Part shown: one piece after another, positions 16,762 to 21,116 of the stretch
How the letters are laid out: every line of letters begins with the position of its first letter
Position numbering within the stretch: position 1 is the first letter of the stretch
Origin: JBMOGA01 sp049318625
GTDB lineage: Bacteria; Pseudomonadota; Alphaproteobacteria; Rhizobiales; Hyphomicrobiaceae
Assembly (NCBI GenBank): GCA_049318625.1
Contig: JBMOGA010000064.1
Span: 1-21,116, forward strand
Reading direction: 5' to 3'
Length of the DNA: 21,116 nucleotides
The notes under the pieces: model-generated
Database searches by the model: none
Seen by the model: only the letters and a program-made list of their open reading frames with translations
Told to the model about the DNA's origin: nothing
Translations under genes and position numbers: made by a program

Positions 16762-17526
16762 ATGACGGGGACGATTTTGGGCAATCCGGGCGCCACCGAC
16801 AGAACCCTCGACAGTGCCGAGGTCGACCGCTTCGGCAAGCTCGCCGCCAAGTGGTGGGATCCGGCGGGCGAATTCCGCCCGCTGCACGCGCTGGGGCCGG
16901 CCCGTCTCGCCTTCGTCCGGCGCGAGGTGGTGCGCCATTTCGCAAGGCCGGACAGGGGGTTGCGGCCGTTTTCCGGGCTGACGATGCTGGATGTGGGATG
17001 CGGTGGCGGCCTCATCACCGAGCCTTTGGCGCGGCTCGGCGGGCAGGCGACCGGGCTCGACCCCGCGCCGGACAACATTGCCGCGGCCCGGGCGCACGCG
17101 GCGGCACAGGGGCTCGCGGTCGACTACCGGGCCGGACGGATCGAGGAACTGGCCGCCACCGGCGAGCACTTCGACGTCGTGGTCTGCCTCGAAGTGCTGG
17201 AACATGTGCCGGATCCGGCGGCGTTCGTGCGATTGCTCGCGGCGGTGACCCGTCCAGGTGGTCTCGTCGTGCTGTCGACGATCAACCGGACGCGGGCTGC
17301 CTATGCGCTCGCCATTGTCGGCGCGGAGCAGGTGCTGCGCTGGCTGCCGCCGGGGACGCACCAGTGGGACCGGTTCATCACCCCGGACGAGCTGGCGCGG
17401 TTCAGCGCGGACGCGGGGCTGGTGCCGGGACCTGCGCAGGGTCTCGTCTACGATGCGCTGACTGGCGAGTGGCGGCTCGGCGGCAACACCGGCATCAACT
17501 ACCTGTTGGCCGCCGCGCGGGCGTGA
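16762..17526 (+). CDS. ubiG: UbiG O-methyltransferase (ubiquinone biosynthesis)
   Basis: A class I SAM methyltransferase of 254 aa that carries out both O-methylations in ubiquinone synthesis. The family hallmarks are visible: the N-terminal DRFGKLAAKWWDPAGEFRPL, then HALGPARLAFV, the SAM loop MLDVGCGGGLITEPLARLG (75-93), GLDPAPDNIAAARAHA, and VVCLEVLEHVPDP. The amphipathic stretch INRTRAAYALAIVGAEQVLR that peripherally binds the membrane in UbiG is also present. The end, GNTGINYLLAAARA, is usual. ATG 16762 has GGAGG ten bases upstream. It is divergent from lysC, a neighbour pair I recall as common in Hyphomicrobiales. No other ubi gene is in the window. Confidence 0.95.
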   Translation: MTGTILGNPGATDRTLDSAEVDRFGKLAAKWWDPAGEFRPLHALGPARLAFVRREVVRHFARPDRGLRPFSGLTMLDVGCGGGLITEPLARLGGQATGLDPAPDNIAAARAHAAAQGLAVDYRAGRIEELAATGEHFDVVVCLEVLEHVPDPAAFVRLLAAVTRPGGLVVLSTINRTRAAYALAIVGAEQVLRWLPPGTHQWDRFITPDELARFSADAGLVPGPAQGLVYDALTGEWRLGGNTGINYLLAAARA

Positions 17527-17545
17527 GCGGTATGGGTGGCGGTCC

Positions 17546-17575
17546 GGTCGCCGCGGCCGGCAAGCCGCAGCGACC
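17546..17575. terminator. Hairpin between convergent ubiG and aldehyde dehydrogenase genes
   Basis: GGTCGC-C-GCGGC pairs with GCCGC-A-GCGACC, a 12-bp stem with one mismatch and a six-base loop, in a 64-bp gap between two stops. There is no T-rich tail on either strand. A bidirectional terminator is likely by position only. Confidence 0.45.
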
Positions 17576-17590
17576 AAGCCTGAGTTTCGT

Positions 17591-19021
17591 TCAGCCCATG
17601 TGGCTGACGAACTTCGACACCATGAAGACCTGAAGGCCTTCGATGCCGCCCTCGTGGCCGAAGCCCGAGTCCTTGACGCCGCCGAACGGCGTCTCGGGAA
17701 GGGCGAGGCCATGGTGGTTGATCGACACCATGCCTTGGTCGAGCGCGTCGGCCACCTTGGTCGCGGTGTGGGCGTTCTTGGTGAAGGCGTAGCTCGCCAG
17801 GCCGAACGGCAGCTTGTTGGCGCGGGCGAGGACTTCGTCGGTGTCCTTGAAGCGCAGCATCACGGCGACCGGGCCGAAGGGCTCCTCGTTCATGATGCGG
17901 GCGTTCTCGGGCAGATCGGTCAGCACGGTCGGCTCGAAGAAGTTGCCCTGGTTGCCGATCCGCTTGCCGCCGGTCGCGACCTTGGCGCCCTTCTCCTGGG
18001 CGTCGTGGATCAGCGTCTCCATCGCCGTGATGCGGCGCGGATTGGCGAGCGGCCCCATCTTCGATTCCGGATCGAGGCCGTCGCCAACCTTCATGTTCTT
18101 GGCGATGTCGGTGAACTTGGCGACGAACTTGTCGTAGACCTTCTCGTGCACGAAGAAGCGGGTCGGCGAGATGCAGACCTGACCGGCATTGCGCCACTTC
18201 AAACCGGCCGTGAGGGTCGCGACCTGCTCGGCGTCGACATCGTCGAACACCAGCATCGGCGAATGGCCGCCGAGTTCCATGGTGATGCGCTTCATATGCA
18301 GGCCGGCGATGGCGGCGAGCTGCTTGCCGACCGGCACGGAGCCGGTGAACGAGATCTTGCGCACCGTCGGGTGCGGGATCAGGTACTCGGACAGCTCGGC
18401 GGGGGTGCCGTACAGCAGGTTCAATGCGCCCGCGGGCAGGCCGGCGTCATGGAAGCAGCGCACCAGCGCCAGCGGCGAGCCGGGGGTCTCCTCCGGGCAC
18501 TTGATGATCATGGTGCAGCCGGCGGCGAGCGAGGCCGCGATCTTGCGGACGGCCTGAGTCACCGGGAAGTTCCAGGGCGCGAAGCCGGCGACGACGCCAA
18601 TCGGCTCGAGGATCACCATGTTGCGGATGCCGTCGGCGCGGGCCGGGATGATGCGGCCATAAGCGCGGCGGCCTTCCTCGGCGAACCAGTCGATGACGTC
18701 GGCGGCCCCGAGAACCTCCATCTTGGCCTCGGCCAGGACCTTGCCCTGCTCCTGGGTCAGCACGTTGGCGATGGCGTCGGCGCGCTGGCGGACGAGGTCG
18801 GCGGTCTTGCGCAGGATCTTGCTGCGCTCGAAGGACGAGACGCGGCGCCAGTCCTTGAAGGCGCGGTCGGCCGCGGCGAGGGCGGCGTCCATCTCGGCCT
18901 TCTTGGCGTGCGGCAGGTGGGCGAGGACGGTGTCCTTGGCCGGATTGCGGACGTCCTGGCCGACACCGCTCGTGCCCTTGGTGAACTTGCCGTCGATATA
19001 CAGGTCGAGGTTCTCGTACAT
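17591..19021 (-). CDS. NAD(P)-dependent aldehyde dehydrogenase, succinate-semialdehyde type
   Basis: A 476-aa ALDH-superfamily enzyme. The catalytic pieces are intact: Asn151 in APWNFP, Lys174 in MIIKCPEETP, the general base Glu249 in TMELGGHSP and the nucleophile Cys283 in NAGQVCISPTRFF, followed by EEPFGPV and the C-terminal PFGGVKDSGFGHEGG. The size and the ISPTRF/HEGG segments fit the GabD-like group that oxidises succinate semialdehyde; 2-oxoglutarate semialdehyde or related aldehydes are possible, so I give no gene name. ATG 19021 has GGGGAAG upstream. A palindrome lies 30 bases before the start. The gene is monocistronic, convergent with ubiG and divergent from asd. Confidence 0.92.
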   Translation of the reverse strand: MYENLDLYIDGKFTKGTSGVGQDVRNPAKDTVLAHLPHAKKAEMDAALAAADRAFKDWRRVSSFERSKILRKTADLVRQRADAIANVLTQEQGKVLAEAKMEVLGAADVIDWFAEEGRRAYGRIIPARADGIRNMVILEPIGVVAGFAPWNFPVTQAVRKIAASLAAGCTMIIKCPEETPGSPLALVRCFHDAGLPAGALNLLYGTPAELSEYLIPHPTVRKISFTGSVPVGKQLAAIAGLHMKRITMELGGHSPMLVFDDVDAEQVATLTAGLKWRNAGQVCISPTRFFVHEKVYDKFVAKFTDIAKNMKVGDGLDPESKMGPLANPRRITAMETLIHDAQEKGAKVATGGKRIGNQGNFFEPTVLTDLPENARIMNEEPFGPVAVMLRFKDTDEVLARANKLPFGLASYAFTKNAHTATKVADALDQGMVSINHHGLALPETPFGGVKDSGFGHEGGIEGLQVFMVSKFVSHMG

Positions 19022-19338
19022 GGGTCGCTTCCCCGGCGTTTGAGGCTAAAGTCGTACGACGACCCGTTTAAGCCTCGGGGCAGGGAAGGGCAAGGCGGTT
19101 GAGCGCGATCTTCCGGGCGGGCCGGTATGCAGCCTTCGGGATAAGCCAGCCGAAGGTCACCCGGATACGGAACAAGGCCCGCTCGGCCGCGACGGCTTGC
19201 GCCGGGCCTGCCGACATGATGGCGCGACTTCAGTTGAGGCTTGAATCCGCAGCGCGTTCCGCTTACTTCAACGCGCTTCCGGAAGTGTCATGCTTCGCGG
19301 CGACGTCGCCGCGCGCTCTCCGGATTGGGACGAGAGCC
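19022..19338. other. 317-bp divergent promoter region, no gene seen
   Basis: Contains the palindromic element next to the aldehyde dehydrogenase (19042-19076). On the asd side, a fair promoter pair TTGAAT (19241-19246) and TACTTC (19264-19269), with 17 bases between, lies about 70 bases before the asd start. No convincing reading frame or RNA gene is visible; the upstream open extension of asd lacks family sequence. Confidence 0.45.
19042..19076. promoter_or_regulatory. Nested palindrome in front of the aldehyde dehydrogenase
   Basis: GTCGTACGAC (19051-19060) is a perfect 10-base palindrome. It is enclosed by a second, off-centre inverted repeat, GAGGCTAAA (19042-19050) and TTTAAGCCTC (19067-19076), complementary apart from one extra base. 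The position, 20-55 bases before the ATG, suits a repressor operator. No regulator gene is adjacent. Confidence 0.45.
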
Positions 19339-20367
19339 ATGGGCTACAGGGTCGCTGTCGTCGGCGCCACGGGCAACGTGGGCCGCGAGATGATGAACGT
19401 GCTGGCCGAGCGGCGGTTTCCCGCCGACGAGGTCTATGCCATCGCATCACGCCGTTCGGTGGGAACGGAAGTTTCCTACGGCGACAAGACGCTCAAATGC
19501 CTCGACCTCGAGACGTTCGACTTCGCGAAAGCGGACATCTGCCTGATGTCGGCCGGCTCGACCGTGTCGAAGGAGCATTCGCTGAGGATCGGCCAGAAGG
19601 GCTGCATCGTCATCGATAACTCGTCGGCCTGGCGTTACGACCAGGATGTGCCGCTGGTGGTGCCGGAGGTCAACGCCGACGCCGTGCGCGGGTTCGCGAA
19701 GAAGATGATCATCGCCAACCCGAACTGCTCGACGGCGCAGCTGGTGGTCGCGCTGAAGCCGCTGCACGACAAGGCGACGATCACGCGCGTCGTGGTGTCG
19801 ACCTATCAGTCGGTGTCCGGAGCCGGCAAGGAAGGCATGGACGAACTCTGGAACCAGACCAAGGGCAAGTACGTTCCCGGTCAGGAGTACGAGGCGAAGA
19901 AGTTCCAGAAGGAGATCGCCTTCAACTGCATTCCTCAGATCGACGTCTTCATGGAGGACGGCTACACGAAAGAGGAATGGAAGATGCTGGTCGAAACCAA
20001 GAAGATCCTCGATCCGAAGATCAAGGTCACGGCCACCTGCGTACGCGTGCCGGTGTTCGTCGGCCATTCGGAGGCGGTGAACATCGAGTTCGCCAACCCG
20101 ATCACGGTCGAGGAGGCGCGGGAAATCCTGCGCGAGGCGCCGGGCATCATGGTCGTCGACAAGCGCGAGCCGGGTGGCTACGTGACGCCGATCGAGGCCG
20201 CGGGCGAGTTCGCGACCTACGTGTCGCGGATCCGCGAGGACACGACCGTCGAGAACGGCCTGGCCATGTGGATCGTCTCGGACAACCTGCTCAAGGGCGC
20301 GGCGCTCAACGCCGTGCAGATCGCCGAGACGATGATCAACCGCGGGCTGCTGAAAAAGGCGGCCTGA
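19339..20367 (+). CDS. asd: Aspartate-semialdehyde dehydrogenase
   Basis: Reduces aspartyl phosphate to aspartate semialdehyde with NADPH, the step after LysC, leading to lysine, diaminopimelate, threonine and methionine; normally essential for cell-wall synthesis. The 342 aa show the Rossmann loop VAVVGATGNVGREMM (5-19), the nucleophile Cys130 in IANPNCSTAQLVV, the substrate-binding STYQSVSGAGKEGM and the acid-base His243 in RVPVFVGHSEAVN. The length is normal. ATG 19339 is set by the conserved MGYRVAVVGATG start, with GGGACGAG upstream. It is a single-gene unit with its own terminator, divergent from the aldehyde dehydrogenase and convergent with the lipocalin-like gene. Confidence 0.97.
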   Translation: MGYRVAVVGATGNVGREMMNVLAERRFPADEVYAIASRRSVGTEVSYGDKTLKCLDLETFDFAKADICLMSAGSTVSKEHSLRIGQKGCIVIDNSSAWRYDQDVPLVVPEVNADAVRGFAKKMIIANPNCSTAQLVVALKPLHDKATITRVVVSTYQSVSGAGKEGMDELWNQTKGKYVPGQEYEAKKFQKEIAFNCIPQIDVFMEDGYTKEEWKMLVETKKILDPKIKVTATCVRVPVFVGHSEAVNIEFANPITVEEAREILREAPGIMVVDKREPGGYVTPIEAAGEFATYVSRIREDTTVENGLAMWIVSDNLLKGAALNAVQIAETMINRGLLKKAA

Positions 20368-20388
20368 GGCGGTCGGCGATTGCGACGG

Positions 20389-20420
20389 AAAGGCGCCAAG
20401 CTTCGTTTTGGCGCCTTTTT
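20389..20420 (+). terminator. Rho-independent terminator of asd
   Basis: AAAGGCGCCAA / TTGGCGCCTTT form an 11-bp perfect stem with an eight-base loop, followed on the plus strand by a T run (TTTTT in total, then CTATT). It lies 21 bases behind the asd stop and may also stop the convergent gene. Confidence 0.88.
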
Positions 20421-20451
20421 CTATTGTGGCTCGGATCGCCTTCTGCGGAGC

Positions 20452-20955
20452 CTACTTCGCGCGCTTCCAAATGACGGTCGCGACCCCGCCCGGACCGCCG
20501 GCCGAAGGAACCGGGTTGGTGACGGTGAGCGTGTCGTTGGCTATGGCGATGGTGCGCTTCTGCTCGACCCCCATCCAGTTGGGGAAGCTGCTGCCGTCGA
20601 TTTTTGTCGTCACGGACTTGGACGCTTCGTCGAAGGTGTAGCTGCCGAAGAATGCGAGGCTGCCCTGGACCGCGGCCTTGTTCTCGTCTGCGGTTCCGCT
20701 ATTGCGGTTGTTCGACGCGAACTTCGGCATCTCGGCACGTACGATGACGGTGCTCTGTCGTGTGCCGTCGAAAATCGACATTCCCTTGGGCGACGGGCCG
20801 AAGGGCTCGGTCTTGTTGCCGCCCTCCTCGAGCGTCACGCTCACCAGCGTCCAAGTGCCGATGAGATCTTTGGCGGATTGCGCGAAAGCCGCGCCACCGA
20901 ACGCGGAGATGCCACTCAAGAGCATCGCGATGAATGCCATCAGGATCAAGCGCAT
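20452..20955 (-). CDS. Exported lipocalin-like protein
   Basis: A protein of 167 aa with a clear signal peptide (MRLILMAFIAMLLSGISAFG, then GAAFA, cleaved before QSAKD at residue 26). The mature part begins DLIGTWTLVSVTLEEGG and continues with strands such as MSIFDGTRQSTVIV, FFGSYTFDEASKSVTTKIDG, TIAIANDTLTVTNP and a last VATVIWKRAK. This is the pattern of the small lipocalin-like (Lipocalin_5) family: a beta-barrel opened by a GTW motif. Members may bind small hydrophobic ligands; nothing here identifies the ligand. ATG 20955 is preferred because AGGAGA lies seven bases upstream and the signal peptide starts there; the open frame goes on to 21021 without sense. It has no lipobox cysteine, so it is probably soluble in the periplasm. 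It is convergent with asd. Confidence 0.82.
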   Translation of the reverse strand: MRLILMAFIAMLLSGISAFGGAAFAQSAKDLIGTWTLVSVTLEEGGNKTEPFGPSPKGMSIFDGTRQSTVIVRAEMPKFASNNRNSGTADENKAAVQGSLAFFGSYTFDEASKSVTTKIDGSSFPNWMGVEQKRTIAIANDTLTVTNPVPSAGGPGGVATVIWKRAK

Positions 20956-21116
20956 ACTGAAATCTCCTATTGAGTGTTGGCTGTTGCAATTCGCGAGAGC
21001 GGAGCGAAATCGCGGTTGCACGATCTGCCACGCTGGCCATTCTTTTTGGGCTAGCCCCGTGACACTAACAGGTTGTTGAACTTGGGTCTTCGGTAGCCCC
21101 GTATCCTCGGTTGAGG
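20956..21116. other. Right edge, no gene seen
   Basis: Upstream region of the lipocalin-like gene. It has a lower GC content than the coding regions and holds a direct repeat TAGCCCCGT (21052-21060 and 21094-21102, 42 bases apart). No coding frame or RNA gene could be supported. Confidence 0.4.

Noticed and set aside
17600..19102. Open frame of 500 codons opposite the aldehyde dehydrogenase
   Set aside because: Antisense shadow; the minus-strand enzyme has all catalytic residues.

Overview
The window reads as chromosomal DNA of a high-GC alphaproteobacterium, most likely of the order Hyphomicrobiales (Rhizobiales). The grounds are the run lysC-ptsP-prfA-prmC-DUF4167 beside ubiG and near clpB, which I recall as a typical gene order in that order, together with an H-NS-like protein with a histone-H1-like tail and the sequence style of the Usp, PtsP and DUF4167 proteins. 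I saw no tRNA, rRNA, CRISPR array, insertion sequence, phage gene or plasmid function. Most of the window is core genome.

Left part (1-2.2 kb, minus strand): a small unknown protein whose frame looks broken by one extra base, a DUF1488-like small protein, an H-NS-family DNA-binding protein and a two-domain universal stress protein. Next, on the plus strand (2.3-4.5 kb), is a compact regulatory cassette: an ECF sigma factor, an overlapping RskA-type membrane anti-sigma factor, and an exported DUF4394 protein. This is followed by a lone 4-hydroxyproline/proline epimerase (4.8-5.8 kb).

Middle part (5.8-10.5 kb): clpB on the minus strand, with a divergent MOSC-domain gene lying between it and the DUF4167 gene. 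The DUF4167 protein is strongly low-complexity (an Asn run and Arg-Glu-Pro repeats) and appears to have a leader of about 350 nt.

Right part (10.5-16.6 kb, minus strand): the block lysC -> ptsP -> prfA -> prmC. It encodes aspartokinase, the nitrogen-PTS enzyme I, release factor 1 and the methyltransferase that modifies it; prfA and prmC overlap. ubiG (ubiquinone biosynthesis) is divergent from lysC. An aldehyde dehydrogenase of the succinate-semialdehyde type faces ubiG. asd, the step after lysC in the aspartate pathway, is divergent from the dehydrogenase and ends at a good rho-independent terminator. A secreted lipocalin-like protein faces asd at the right edge.

The best candidates for a second look are the sigma/anti-sigma/DUF4394 cassette, the long leader of the DUF4167 gene, the likely frameshift at the left edge, and the palindromes in front of the epimerase and the aldehyde dehydrogenase. 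I do not see clear evidence of a new defence or mobile system.
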